From contig NZ_QULW01000001.1 in the NCBI RefSeq assembly GCF_003481825.1, positions 253,725 to 317,724 of the forward strand: DNA of 64,000 nucleotides, given 5' to 3'. This document shows positions 16,429 to 23,972 of the stretch, piece after piece. The DNA comes from Clostridium sp. OM02-18AC (GTDB lineage Bacteria; Bacillota; Clostridia; Lachnospirales; Lachnospiraceae). Below the pieces are notes generated by a model that made no database searches, was not told the origin of the DNA, and saw only the letters and a list, made by a program, of their open reading frames with translations. Numbering within the stretch: the first letter of the stretch is position 1; each line of letters begins with the position of its first letter. Made by a program: the position numbers and the translations under genes.

Positions 16429-16521
16429 ATGATAATAGAATTGATCACCACATTTCTTGTCTCTGTTTTAGCAGGTGTAGTTAGCTACTACATATGCAAA
16501 TGGCTGGACAGAGATAAGTAG
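16429..16521 (+). CDS. Fst/TxpA-like type I toxin peptide, 30 aa
   Basis: The 30-residue peptide has a hydrophobic membrane-spanning core (ELITTFLVSVLAGVVSYYICKWL) and a charged tail (DRDK). This is the layout of the Fst/Ldr/TxpA family of membrane toxins and of the holin-like toxin group, which depolarise the membrane when made. AGGAGGT ends 8 bases before ATG16429 but lies in a hairpin. A perfect antisense promoter faces it from 16669, both transcripts share a bidirectional terminator, and a 14-bp direct repeat links the two RNAs. Its start lies between an accessory gene and the endolysin of the prophage. No ORF finder with a usual length limit would show it. Confidence 0.75.
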   Translation: MIIELITTFLVSVLAGVVSYYICKWLDRDK

Positions 16522-16563
16522 GCAGCAACAGCCTAAACGGAGTGGTTCACCGTAACGAACAAG

Positions 16564-16598
16564 AAAACCCCAGAGGATTAGGGCCCTCTGGGGTTTTT
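16564..16598. terminator. Bidirectional terminator shared by toxin and antitoxin
   Basis: An 11-bp perfect stem AACCCCAGAGG (16566-16576) / CCTCTGGGGTT (16585-16595), with TTTTT on the + side and AAAA (TTTT on the minus strand) on the left side. Confidence 0.85.
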
Positions 16599-16616
16599 GC
16601 GTCGCATGAGAAAAGT

Positions 16617-16630
16617 TCACCACATTTCTT
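16617..16630 (+). repeat. 14-bp direct repeat linking toxin and antitoxin
   Basis: TCACCACATTTCTT here is identical to 16445-16458 inside the toxin gene. Since the antitoxin is copied from the opposite strand, the repeat gives a 14-nt interaction site in trans, like DRa/DRb of the Fst par locus. Confidence 0.75.
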
Positions 16631-16640
16631 AGCTGCCTAC

Positions 16641-16669
16641 ATCATATTCTATTTTTCTTAATTTGTCAA
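16641..16669 (-). promoter_or_regulatory. Consensus promoter of the antitoxin RNA
   Basis: On the minus strand TTGACA (16664-16669), a 17-base spacer, then TATGAT (16641-16646). It is far closer to consensus than anything before the toxin (a TTGACA at 16365 with only 10 bases to TATGAT), so antisense RNA should be in excess. Confidence 0.8.
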
Positions 16670-16679
16670 TATTCCAAAA

Positions 16680-16705
16680 GTTAACGTTAACGGGTTAACG
16701 TTAAC
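16680..16705. repeat. Tandem perfect palindromes before the endolysin
   Basis: GTTAACGTTAAC at 16680-16691 and again at 16694-16705, separated by GG. Each 12-mer is its own reverse complement, so the pair can be a double operator or a long hairpin. It lies 15 bases before the endolysin start and 11 bases upstream of the antitoxin promoter's -35 region. Confidence 0.7.
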
Positions 16706-16720
16706 GGAAAGGAATGTCAA

Positions 16721-17494
16721 ATGAAAATCTCAGATAACGGATTGAAACTGATCAAGAAATTTGAGGGTTGCCGTCTGACAGCCTACCAGGATGCTGTAGG
16801 AGTCTGGACTATCGGCTATGGCACCACCAATGCTGACAAGACTATTACCGGCACCACGATTTGCAAGGGGCTACAGATTAGCCAGGAGACTGCAGATGAG
16901 TGGCTGCGTGAATCCATCAATCGCAAGTATGCCCCCAAGGTGGACAAGTACGACCGCTACCAGTGGAACCAGAACGAGTTTGATGCTCTTGTAAGTTTTG
17001 CTTACAATATCGGATCTATCGACGGTCTGACTGCACAGGGATCCAGGACACGTGCAGAGATCTCGCACATGATCCTGGCCTACAACAAAGCTGGTGGAAA
17101 AGTGCTGGCGGGTCTTACTAAGCGCCGCCAGGAAGAGCATGCACTTTTTTTGACCCCGGTGCAGGTTGCAGTTAAGAACGGCTGGCAGCAGGAGGACGGT
17201 GGCTGGCGGTTTTACTACCGGGATGGATCTGGGCGCTGTGTAACAAATGCCTGGTGGCAGGACGGAGATAAGTGGTACTGGTTTGATGGTGCGGGCATGA
17301 TGGTCCATGATGTCTGGTATATCTATAACGGCGGTTGGTATTACCTAGGAGATGATGGGGTAATGCGGACAGGTCTACAGACGGTCAGCGGTAAATGGTA
17401 TTATTTAGATGATGCTGGCCGGATGGCCACGGAGCCGGTGGTGCTGAATCCTGATCAGGATGGGGCGTTGCAGTATCCGGGTTTAAGACAGTAA
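16721..17494 (+). CDS. Phage endolysin: GH24 lysozyme with cell-wall repeats
   Basis: The 257-residue protein begins with a GH24 (T4-type) lysozyme domain, residues 1-145. It has the catalytic Glu15 in LIKKFEGCRLTAYQD, then VWTIGYGTT, an AYNIGS segment and a C-terminal TKRRQEEHALFL, all diagnostic. Residues 150-245 form a string of choline-binding-like repeats (GGWRFYYRDGSGRC, DKWYWFDGAGMM, GGWYYLGDDGVM, GKWYYLDDAGRM) that bind the cell wall. The enzyme cleaves peptidoglycan N-acetylmuramic acid bonds to release phage. No signal peptide is present, so exit depends on the holin. AAAGGAA lies 7 bases upstream. A perfect 14-bp terminator follows. Confidence 0.93.
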   Translation: MKISDNGLKLIKKFEGCRLTAYQDAVGVWTIGYGTTNADKTITGTTICKGLQISQETADEWLRESINRKYAPKVDKYDRYQWNQNEFDALVSFAYNIGSIDGLTAQGSRTRAEISHMILAYNKAGGKVLAGLTKRRQEEHALFLTPVQVAVKNGWQQEDGGWRFYYRDGSGRCVTNAWWQDGDKWYWFDGAGMMVHDVWYIYNGGWYYLGDDGVMRTGLQTVSGKWYYLDDAGRMATEPVVLNPDQDGALQYPGLRQ

Positions 17495-17500
17495 AACAGA

Positions 17501-17545
17501 TGCGCCGTAGTCAATGACAACGATTTGACTACGGCGCATAAATTA
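17501..17545 (+). terminator. Terminator at the end of the phage lysis module
   Basis: TGCGCCGTAGTCAA (17501-17514) pairs perfectly over 14 bp with TTGACTACGGCGCA (17525-17538), loop of 10. It is followed only by TAAATTA, not a long T run. Confidence 0.7.
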
Positions 17546-17554
17546 CGGTATAAT
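17525..17554 (+). promoter_or_regulatory. Promoter overlapping the lysis terminator
   Basis: TTGACT (17525-17530), 18 bases, TATAAT (17549-17554). The -35 box is the right arm of the terminator stem. No gene follows for about 250 bases; the transcript could be a small RNA at the phage-host junction, or read on to the permease fragment. Confidence 0.5.
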
Positions 17555-17807
17555 ATGCTAGGTTGCTCAGAAAAACGAAAATGTATTCGGTAACCAGTTT
17601 TGCCTTATTTTGTGCGGAAACTGAGTGATAGCATAACTTACTATATAATAAGTAGATTCACAGGTTCAAGACACCGCAAACTGTGAGACGATCGCACTGC
17701 TGACCCGCGTAAAATAATCTGAGATATTGTTGATAATTCAGAAAATCCCGTTGCTGGGCACGCATGCGTGAACAGTAACAACTGCCGCCAGCAAATCAGG
17801 CTGGCGG
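17555..17807. other. Prophage-chromosome junction, non-coding
   Basis: No convincing gene. It holds a TCACAG/CTGTGA hairpin at about 17657-17685, the palindromic repeat at 17742-17780, and a perfect CCGCCAGC/GCTGGCGG hairpin at about 17786-17808. The right attachment site should lie in or near here, but without the left end it cannot be identified. Confidence 0.5.
17742..17780. repeat. Dispersed palindromic repeat, copy 1
   Basis: A 39-bp segment, AAAATCCCGTTGC then TGGGCACGCATGCGTG and AACAGTAACA, about 33 of 40 positions identical to 30807-30845. The core is palindromic: GTTGC, 4 bases, CACGCATGCGTG, 4 bases, GTAAC. Confidence 0.65.
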
Positions 17808-18136
17808 GGAATGCGGCGGAAGCCCTGGGCGCCTCCCGCATGCGTATCCTGATGAAAGAAATCATCCCAAACAGTGTCAGCTCTGTGCTGATCATGGCGA
17901 CTACGGATATCGGAAATAAGATCCTGATGTTCTCAACGCTGAGCTTTCTGGGACTGGGCTCCGCACCGCCTACCCCGGAATGGGGCATGATGGTTTCTGA
18001 CGGTGTGGATTACTTCAATAAGTTCTGGGTATCCGGTTTCCCGGGTCTTGCGATCTTCACCATGGCTGTAGGAGCCAATTTCATTGGCGATGGTCTGCGG
18101 GATCTGCTGGATCCGAAGCTGCGTACACAGTTCTGA
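17808..18136 (+). pseudogene. 3' fragment of an OppC/DppC-type peptide permease
   Basis: The reading frame gives only the C-terminal third (about 110 residues) of an oligopeptide ABC permease. It contains the EAA loop remnant AAEALGASRMRIL.KEIIPN, then LSFLGLGSAPPTPEWG, and ends GDGLRDLLDPKL, all classic for DppC/OppC. The N-terminal membrane segments are missing: upstream sequence turns into the repeat and hairpin described at 17742-17808. No ribosome site precedes it. It is next to the prophage end, so either the phage or an older rearrangement removed the 5' part. It cannot be functional as it stands. Confidence 0.75.
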
Positions 18137-18187
18137 TAAAAATGCCGCGCGGATGCGTGGCTCAAAACGAATCAGCAATAGAAAGAC

Positions 18188-18225
18188 GGCGCCGGGGACC
18201 GGGAGGGTCTGCGGCGCCCCTTTTG
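18188..18225 (+). terminator. Terminator after the permease fragment
   Basis: GGCGCCG (18188-18194) / CGGCGCC (18212-18218) stem with a GC-rich loop, then CCTTTT. It ends the old permease transcript before the peptidase gene. Confidence 0.6.
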
Positions 18226-18286
18226 GCAGATGGAGCTTTTTGAGAAATACTGTCAACAGGCAGATAAAATGAGGAGGTTTTTGAAC

Positions 18287-19363
18287 ATGAACGAAGCAAG
18301 AGCAAAAAGAATTCTGGACGAATTACAGAAACAGGGGGTCAGCCAGATGCTGCTGACAGACCCGATGTCCATTGCCTATCTGACTGGTATTCGCATGACA
18401 CCCATCGAACGCTTTTACGCGCTTTTACTGCGGGCAGACGGACATCACGCTTACTTTTTAAATCATCTGTTTTATGTACCGCAGGAAGTCGGGGCAGAGA
18501 AAGTCTGGTATTCCGATACCGATCCGGTGCCAGAACTGGTGGCAGCGCATCTGGACAAGCATGCAGTGCTGGGGGTAGATAAGGATTTAAAGGCCCGTTT
18601 TCTGCTTCCGCTGATGGAGATGAAGGCAGCGGCAGGCTTTGTGAATGGCTCTGAGGCTGTGGACATTACCCGCGGTGTGAAAGATGCTGAGGAACAGGAG
18701 AAGATGCGCGTGGCTTCCAGGCTGAACGATCAGGCTATGGCGCAGTTTAAAAATCTGATCCATGAGGGTGTGACGGAGAAAGAAGTTGCTGACCAGATGC
18801 TGGAGATTTATTTAAGCCTGGGTGCGGATGGTTACTCATTCCCGCCGCTGGTGGCATTTGGTGCCAATGCGGCAGATCCGCACCACTCCCCGGATGATAC
18901 CGTGGTGCAGCCGGGAGACTGTGTATTGTTTGATGTAGGCTGTATCAAAGACGGCTACTGTTCAGATATGACCCGTACCTTTTATTATAAGTCTGTCAGT
19001 GAAGCACACCGGAAGGTCTATGAGACCGCAAAAGCTGCCAATGAGAGTGCCATTGCAAAAATCAGACCCGGTATACCGCTTTGTGAGCTGGATGCCACAG
19101 CCAGAAACCTGATCGCCGATGCCGGATGGGGACCAAATTTCAATCACCGTCTCGGACACTTTATCGGACAGTCCTGCCATGAGTTTGGGGATGTTTCTTC
19201 TGCCAATACCTGGGAGGCAAAGCCGGGCATGATCTTCTCCATTGAGCCGGGCATTTATTTAAGCGGTGATACCGGTGTCCGTGTGGAGGATCTGGTACTG
19301 GTTCGCAAAGATGGCGTGGAAGTGCTGAACCATTACCCAAAGACTTTGCAGATCATCGAATAA
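18287..19363 (+). CDS. M24 family Xaa-Pro peptidase
   Basis: The 358-residue cytoplasmic peptidase removes N-terminal residues before proline or cleaves Xaa-Pro dipeptides. Residues 1-125 are the creatinase-like N-domain (MLLTDPMSIAYLTGIRM). Residues 130-358 are the pita-bread M24 catalytic domain, whose five metal ligands are visible in FDVGCIKDGYCSDMTRTF (two Asp), HRLGHFIGQSCHE (His), FSIEPGIYL (Glu) and VRVEDLVLV (Glu). ATG18287 follows GAGGAGG by 9 bases; upstream in-frame starts lack this. It lies 9 bases before a cyclophilin gene, a proline-handling pair. PepP and PepQ cannot be told apart by eye. Confidence 0.9.
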   Translation: MNEARAKRILDELQKQGVSQMLLTDPMSIAYLTGIRMTPIERFYALLLRADGHHAYFLNHLFYVPQEVGAEKVWYSDTDPVPELVAAHLDKHAVLGVDKDLKARFLLPLMEMKAAAGFVNGSEAVDITRGVKDAEEQEKMRVASRLNDQAMAQFKNLIHEGVTEKEVADQMLEIYLSLGADGYSFPPLVAFGANAADPHHSPDDTVVQPGDCVLFDVGCIKDGYCSDMTRTFYYKSVSEAHRKVYETAKAANESAIAKIRPGIPLCELDATARNLIADAGWGPNFNHRLGHFIGQSCHEFGDVSSANTWEAKPGMIFSIEPGIYLSGDTGVRVEDLVLVRKDGVEVLNHYPKTLQIIE

Positions 19364-19372
19364 AGGAGGCTT

Positions 19373-19958
19373 ATGGATATGAAACATCCAATCGCAGCGC
19401 TGCACATGGCAAACGGGGCAAAAATCGTGATCGAGCTGCTTCCAGAGTCGGCTCCGAATACGGTGAACAGCTTTCTTTATGCGGCATCCCATGGGTATCT
19501 GGATCATCATGCCATTGAACGCATTGTGCCGGGAAACTGGGTGGATATGAGCTACACGGCATTTGGTCACAAGGAAACCCAGTACCTGATCCCCAAATGA
19601 ATTTATCTTAAATCCGGACGTGACGCCGCTTGATTCCCATCCGGGATGTGTCTGCATGGGTGGTTACGGGGATGCGGGTCTGGCAAGCTGTGAATTTTTC
19701 TTTCCGCTTCGCGACTGCCCGGATCACAAGGGGATTTATCCGGTATTTGGAACGGTCATTTCCGGCATCGATGAGATTTTACGTATCGCGCAGGTGCCAA
19801 CGGTGCCGGTTGATTTCCCGATTCCGGGTGTGGAAGTGAACCGCCCGGTAAAGCCGGAAATCCTGGACCATGTAGAACTGGAACTGTTTGGAGCGGTTTA
19901 CCCGGAGCCGGTGCGGGTGGAAAATCCGAAACTGCCGAAATGCTGGCCGAAGCTGTAA
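19373..19958 (+). pseudogene. Cyclophilin-type peptidyl-prolyl isomerase, frameshifted
   Basis: Two reading frames together make one cyclophilin-type isomerase of about 194 residues. The first frame (19373-19600) runs to QYLIPK and then stops; the second continues at 19598 with NEFILNPDVTPLDSHPG and ends PKLPKCWPKL. Core phrases HPGCVCMGG, FFFPLRDCPDHKGIYPVFG and an AxNTVNSFLYAAS segment identify the family. The break is at CCCCAAATGAA (19591-19601), where one base too many separates P from NEF. A single-base insertion in a C/A run could be true decay or an assembly error. If repaired it would follow the peptidase as a two-gene unit. Confidence 0.85.
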
Positions 19959-19968
19959 GAAAAGAAAC

Positions 19969-19997
19969 TTGACAGCAACAAATGGTTGTACTATCAT
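19969..19997 (+). promoter_or_regulatory. Promoter of the marR-ABC operon
   Basis: TTGACA (19969-19974), 17 bases, TATCAT (19992-19997). An inverted repeat TTGCA (20006-20010) / TGCAA (20023-20027) directly downstream, and another AGATAC...GTATCT, form a likely MarR operator for autoregulation. Confidence 0.75.
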
Positions 19998-20005
19998 CTA
20001 AATAG

Positions 20006-20027
20006 TTGCAGATACATCTAAATGCAA
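20006..20027. promoter_or_regulatory. Candidate MarR operator
   Basis: TTGCA and TGCAA are spaced 12 bases apart just after the promoter, where a bound MarR dimer would block transcription. A second overlapping inverted repeat, AGATAC (20010-20015) and GTATCT (20031-20036), is the alternative. Confidence 0.45.
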
Positions 20028-20064
20028 GACGTATCTTCGGAAACAGAGAAAGGCGGATGATAGT

Positions 20065-20568
20065 ATGGATCAAACCGAAAGAAAAATCACAAAAATTGCG
20101 CGCGAGGTCAGCAAATTTACCGTTCAGACCATGAAAGAGGAAGGCATTGGTACGGCGGAATTTGATTTTATCCATCTGGTGCGCCACAATCCGGGAATTA
20201 CCCAGACTCAGGTGCGGGAACAGCTCCAGATTGACAAAGGAGCTGCGGCCAGAAGGGCAGCCAGTCTGGAGGCGAAAGGCTACCTGGTCCGCAAACCGAA
20301 TCCCAAAGATGGAAGAAGTCAGCTTTTGTATGCGACAGAGCAGGCAGAACATCTGAAAAATTCAAAAGCACGAATCGAATCTGTTTTTTATGAGTGGCTT
20401 TTGGAAGAATTGCCGGAAAAAGAAAAAGAACAGTTTTTAGAGACGCTGGATACGTTATACTGGCGTTCGAAGCGGGAACGTCAGGCGGGCTTTTCTACCG
20501 TGACAAGCCGTGTGAAGGAACGGGGAGCACAGACCGCAGAAGGAGAGAAGGTGCATCCGCATGCGTGA
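20065..20568 (+). CDS. MarR family transcriptional regulator
   Basis: The 167-residue protein has the MarR winged helix-turn-helix: VRHNPGITQTQVREQLQIDKGAAARRAASLEAKGYLVRKPNPKDGRSQLLYAT, with recognition helix at about residues 60-90 and a D-x-R wing (KDGRSQ) typical of the family. Flanking helices form the dimer interface. It is transcribed just ahead of and overlapping (8 bases) a heterodimeric ABC exporter, so it most likely represses that operon until a toxic ligand binds. The -35/-10 promoter and an inverted repeat lie directly upstream. Confidence 0.9.
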   Translation: MDQTERKITKIAREVSKFTVQTMKEEGIGTAEFDFIHLVRHNPGITQTQVREQLQIDKGAAARRAASLEAKGYLVRKPNPKDGRSQLLYATEQAEHLKNSKARIESVFYEWLLEELPEKEKEQFLETLDTLYWRSKRERQAGFSTVTSRVKERGAQTAEGEKVHPHA

Positions 20569-22327
20569 ATTGCAGAAAGCGGCACAAACAGCCCAGACCA
20601 CAGACAGTCCGGACCGCATTGACTTTTATTTCCGGAAAGAATGGCGGGTACTGGCACTGATTACGGTTTCCGGTCTGATTTATAACCTCGGACTTCTGGC
20701 TGGTCCGTGGTTTGAAGGACGTATGACCGGCTGTCTCATTCAGATTTTAAATGGAAGTTCCACGGCAGCGCAGATGCTCACACTGGTCTGCGCCTATATC
20801 CTTTCCATTGCAGTGGTGCAGGGCTCCCGCTACATAAAGCGTTTCTATGTACGGCGTTTTGCCAACAATGTGAACTGGAGAATGAAACAGATCATCTACG
20901 CAAGTCTGGTGCGAAAAAGCAGAAACGAACTGCAGGAAGAAGGCGCCGGAACCGTGATGACCAAGGCCATCCTGGATGTGGATGACTGTGTGGAAGGCAT
21001 GCGGAAATTTACCACCGAGGTGTTTGACACAGGGGTTGCACTGCTTGCGTATGCTGGCATGTTACTGTATTACGACTGGAGACTGGCATTGTTGTCCATA
21101 ATCTTTCCTCCGGTATCTTATTTCATAGCAGAGAAGATGAAGGTGCAGATCCAGAAAGCAGGGGCAGCCTATAAAGAACAAGCCGGCGCTTTGAGCACGG
21201 CGACACTGGACCGTGCAGTCAATGCCTTAACATACCGCGTCTTCGGCTGCGAACAGGAGCGTGGGCAGGATTATGAACAGCATCTGTCTGCCTATGAGAA
21301 AGCTGCCGTGAAGGCCAATGTCTGGAATACAGTCATGCAGCCTTTATACCGGGTTATTTCCATGACCAGTGTCCTGTTTATTTTCTATTTTGGTGGAAAA
21401 AATGTGCTGGGAAACGGGTGGAGACCCTGGAATGTAGCAGTGTTTACGACATTTTTGTCCTGTTTTACCAAACTGGCGGTCAAGTCTTCCAGTGCGGCAA
21501 AGCTGTTCAATGCAGTGCATAAGGCACAGGTGTCCTGGAAGCGGATTCAGCCATTTATGAAACAGAATGAGAAAACATATGAAAAGACGGAAGGAACGCC
21601 TGGAAATCTCCAGGTGACAGACCTGGGATTTGCCTACCCTGGCGGGACAAAAATATTTGAGCATCTGGATTTCTCCGCAAAACCAGGGCAGATACTTGGC
21701 ATCACCGGACCGGTAGCCTGTGGAAAATCCACGCTCGGAAAGACATTTCTGTGTGAATATCCTTACGAGGGCAGCATCCGGTTTGCCGGACAGGAATTGA
21801 GCGGACTGGAAGAGGAAAAACGTGTTGGAATGATCGGGTATCTGGGACATGATCCGGAATTATTTCATGACACAATAAAAAATAATATATCCCTTGGCGA
21901 TGAAAAAGATACCAGGCCATATCTGAATGCAGTCTGTCTGGATGAGGATCTCAAGACGATGGAAGCGGGTGCAGAGACGGTCATTGGAAACGATGGCATG
22001 AGACTTTCCGGCGGTCAGGCACAGCGTCTGGCCCTGGCGCGGACTTTGTACCATAAAAAGCCGCTTCTGATCCTGGATGATCCGTTTTCGGCCCTGGACC
22101 GGAATACGGAAAAAGAAGCATTTGCGCATTTGAGAGAACTGACAGCAGACAGCATTGTGCTGCTGATCTCCCACCGGCTGTACCTGTTTTCGCAGATGGA
22201 CCGGATCATCTGGATGGAAGGCGGAAAAACTTTCGTGGGCAGTCACGAAGAACTCCTGAAAGAAGTGCCGGAGTATGCGCGGCTTTATGCAGCACAGGAA
22301 GGAGGGGCTGAGCATGATGAAACGTGA
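20561..22327 (+). CDS. ABC exporter half-transporter (degenerate-site subunit)
   Basis: The 588-residue protein has six transmembrane helices (residues about 30-330) and a C-terminal nucleotide-binding domain: Walker A GPVACGKST, signature LSGGQAQRL, Walker B LLILDDPFSALD and H-loop LISHR. The residue after Walker B aspartate is Asp, not the catalytic Glu, marking it as the degenerate partner of a heterodimer. It overlaps marR by 8 bases and the next gene by 14 bases. Drug or peptide export at the cytoplasmic membrane is inferred from the MarR linkage; the substrate is unknown. Confidence 0.88.
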   Translation: MRELQKAAQTAQTTDSPDRIDFYFRKEWRVLALITVSGLIYNLGLLAGPWFEGRMTGCLIQILNGSSTAAQMLTLVCAYILSIAVVQGSRYIKRFYVRRFANNVNWRMKQIIYASLVRKSRNELQEEGAGTVMTKAILDVDDCVEGMRKFTTEVFDTGVALLAYAGMLLYYDWRLALLSIIFPPVSYFIAEKMKVQIQKAGAAYKEQAGALSTATLDRAVNALTYRVFGCEQERGQDYEQHLSAYEKAAVKANVWNTVMQPLYRVISMTSVLFIFYFGGKNVLGNGWRPWNVAVFTTFLSCFTKLAVKSSSAAKLFNAVHKAQVSWKRIQPFMKQNEKTYEKTEGTPGNLQVTDLGFAYPGGTKIFEHLDFSAKPGQILGITGPVACGKSTLGKTFLCEYPYEGSIRFAGQELSGLEEEKRVGMIGYLGHDPELFHDTIKNNISLGDEKDTRPYLNAVCLDEDLKTMEAGAETVIGNDGMRLSGGQAQRLALARTLYHKKPLLILDDPFSALDRNTEKEAFAHLRELTADSIVLLISHRLYLFSQMDRIIWMEGGKTFVGSHEELLKEVPEYARLYAAQEGGAEHDET

Positions 22328-23954
22328 AAAAGTGAGCAGTATTATTCGGCAGACAGTTCAGAAAACGGCAGTCCTTTCTTTTGGAATCGCCCTGGCTGTT
22401 TGTGGGGCAGTTGTGGTATCCCTGCTTCCGCCACTGGTTTTGGGAAATGCGATCGACCGGTTGAGTAACGGCGAAAGTCTTACGGTTTCACTTGTGATTG
22501 CCTACTTTGTTCTGACAGCTTTGACCGGCATTCTGGAATCGGCAAGAGAAGGGCTTTTAACGGTGTTCGGACAGAAAATTACGCATGCGCTCCGGAGTCA
22601 TCTGATGGCGAAAACACAGCGGCTCACAGCGCAGGAACTGACACAGATCGAACCGGGCGCAATGGTATCCAGGTTTGCGGGAGATGTGGACACGGTTGAG
22701 AATCTGTTTACCTCCGGAATCATCAGTATGTTTGTGGATGCATGCCGGATCGTGAGTATCCTGTTTGTGATCTGGTCCCGGAACCGGGGGCTGTCCCTGG
22801 TACTTCTGGTTCTGCTTCCCATTCTGTTTCTTTTTACCAGAATCGTGCAGAAAAATATGCTGGCAGCACAGCTGGAAAACCGCCGCGCAGTTAGCCTGGC
22901 ATCCGGATGTGTGCCGGAGACCCTGCATAACATCCGCACCATTCATGTTCTGGGAAAAGAACCGTATATGGAGCAGCGTTATGACCAGTACATCCGTGAC
23001 AGCTACCGCGCGATGGAAAAGACCAATTTTTATGATGCCGTTTATTCCCCGGTTATCCTGATTTTCAATGCAGTGGTAGTAGCAGTGGTCATGCTGCTTT
23101 CTGCATCCGGAAATCCGAAGGTACTGCCCCTGTTTGGCATGTCAGCAGGTACCGCGGTGGCGGTGATCAATTACATTTCCCAGATTTTCACGCCGGTGGA
23201 AAGCCTTGGCATGGAGATCCAGACCATTCAGTCAGCCATTGCCGGTGTCCGGAGAATCAATGAATTTCTGGGGCTGGAGGAGAAAAAGAAACCATTTGCA
23301 GGAGCAGCAGCGAGTGTGGAAAAGCCGGACAAGGTTGTAGAATTTCGTGATGTCACCTTTGGCTATGATGAGCATACCGTTTTAAATCACCTGAGTTTTC
23401 AGGTGCAGCAGGGCGAGCAGGTTACCCTGTCCGGCCGGACGGGAGCAGGAAAGAGTACGATCCTGAAACTGCTGCTGGGTCTTTATGATCCGCAGGCAGG
23501 TCAGGTACTGCTTCACGGCCGCCCGGTGTCTGAAATTCAGGATTTGGAAAGAAGAAAACGGTTTGGCTATGTGGAGCAGTCGTTCCACCAGGTACCCGGA
23601 ACCGTCAAAGACCAGATCACGCTGTTTGATCCGGACATTTCCATGGAAGCCGTAAAGCGGGCTGCGGTGCTGACCGGGCTTGATGAGACGATTATGCAGA
23701 TGGAGCACGGTTACGATACGGTCTGCACACCGGAATTGTTCTCCCAGGGGCAGTGGCAGCTTTTATCGATCGCACGGGCGGCTGCGGCAGAGACGGAACT
23801 GTTTTTGTTAGATGAGATCACGGCTAATCTGGATGCGGAGAGCGAACAGGCTGTTTTAAAGGCACTGAAACAGGTTTCGGAGGACCGCACGGTGATTTCG
23901 ATTTCTCACCGAATTGCAGCGGAATTTGGAAGAATCATTCAAGTTGGCAGTTAA
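22314..23954 (+). CDS. ABC exporter half-transporter (catalytic subunit)
   Basis: The 546-residue partner has six membrane helices (about 15-310) and an ATPase domain with Walker A SGRTGAGKST, Walker B LFLLDEI with the catalytic Glu, and H-loop ISHR. Its signature is FSQGQ rather than LSGGQ. Together with the Asp-for-Glu in the other subunit this predicts one degenerate and one consensus ATP site, as in TM287/288, LmrCD and BmrCD. ATG22314 is chosen for GGAGGGG 6 bases upstream; the 39 bases of in-frame sequence before it belong to the overlapping gene. Confidence 0.88.
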   Translation: MMKREKVSSIIRQTVQKTAVLSFGIALAVCGAVVVSLLPPLVLGNAIDRLSNGESLTVSLVIAYFVLTALTGILESAREGLLTVFGQKITHALRSHLMAKTQRLTAQELTQIEPGAMVSRFAGDVDTVENLFTSGIISMFVDACRIVSILFVIWSRNRGLSLVLLVLLPILFLFTRIVQKNMLAAQLENRRAVSLASGCVPETLHNIRTIHVLGKEPYMEQRYDQYIRDSYRAMEKTNFYDAVYSPVILIFNAVVVAVVMLLSASGNPKVLPLFGMSAGTAVAVINYISQIFTPVESLGMEIQTIQSAIAGVRRINEFLGLEEKKKPFAGAAASVEKPDKVVEFRDVTFGYDEHTVLNHLSFQVQQGEQVTLSGRTGAGKSTILKLLLGLYDPQAGQVLLHGRPVSEIQDLERRKRFGYVEQSFHQVPGTVKDQITLFDPDISMEAVKRAAVLTGLDETIMQMEHGYDTVCTPELFSQGQWQLLSIARAAAAETELFLLDEITANLDAESEQAVLKALKQVSEDRTVISISHRIAAEFGRIIQVGS

Positions 23955-23972
23955 AAAGATAGACAAGGGAAA

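Larger units (their letters stand above)
16562..16634 (-). ncRNA. Predicted antisense antitoxin RNA
   Basis: A minus-strand RNA of about 73 nt is predicted from the promoter at 16641-16669 (start near 16634) to the shared terminator near 16562. It includes the complement of TCACCACATTTCTT at 16617-16630. The same 14 bases occur in the toxin coding region at 16445-16458, so the RNA can pair with toxin mRNA over codons 6-10 as well as along the shared terminator. This is the architecture of the RNAI/RNAII par locus. Expression was not shown here. Confidence 0.65.

Noticed and set aside
17640..17710. A tRNA-like GGTTCAAGACACC segment as a phage attachment tRNA
   Set aside because: No cloverleaf can be drawn; it is only a TCACAG/CTGTGA hairpin.
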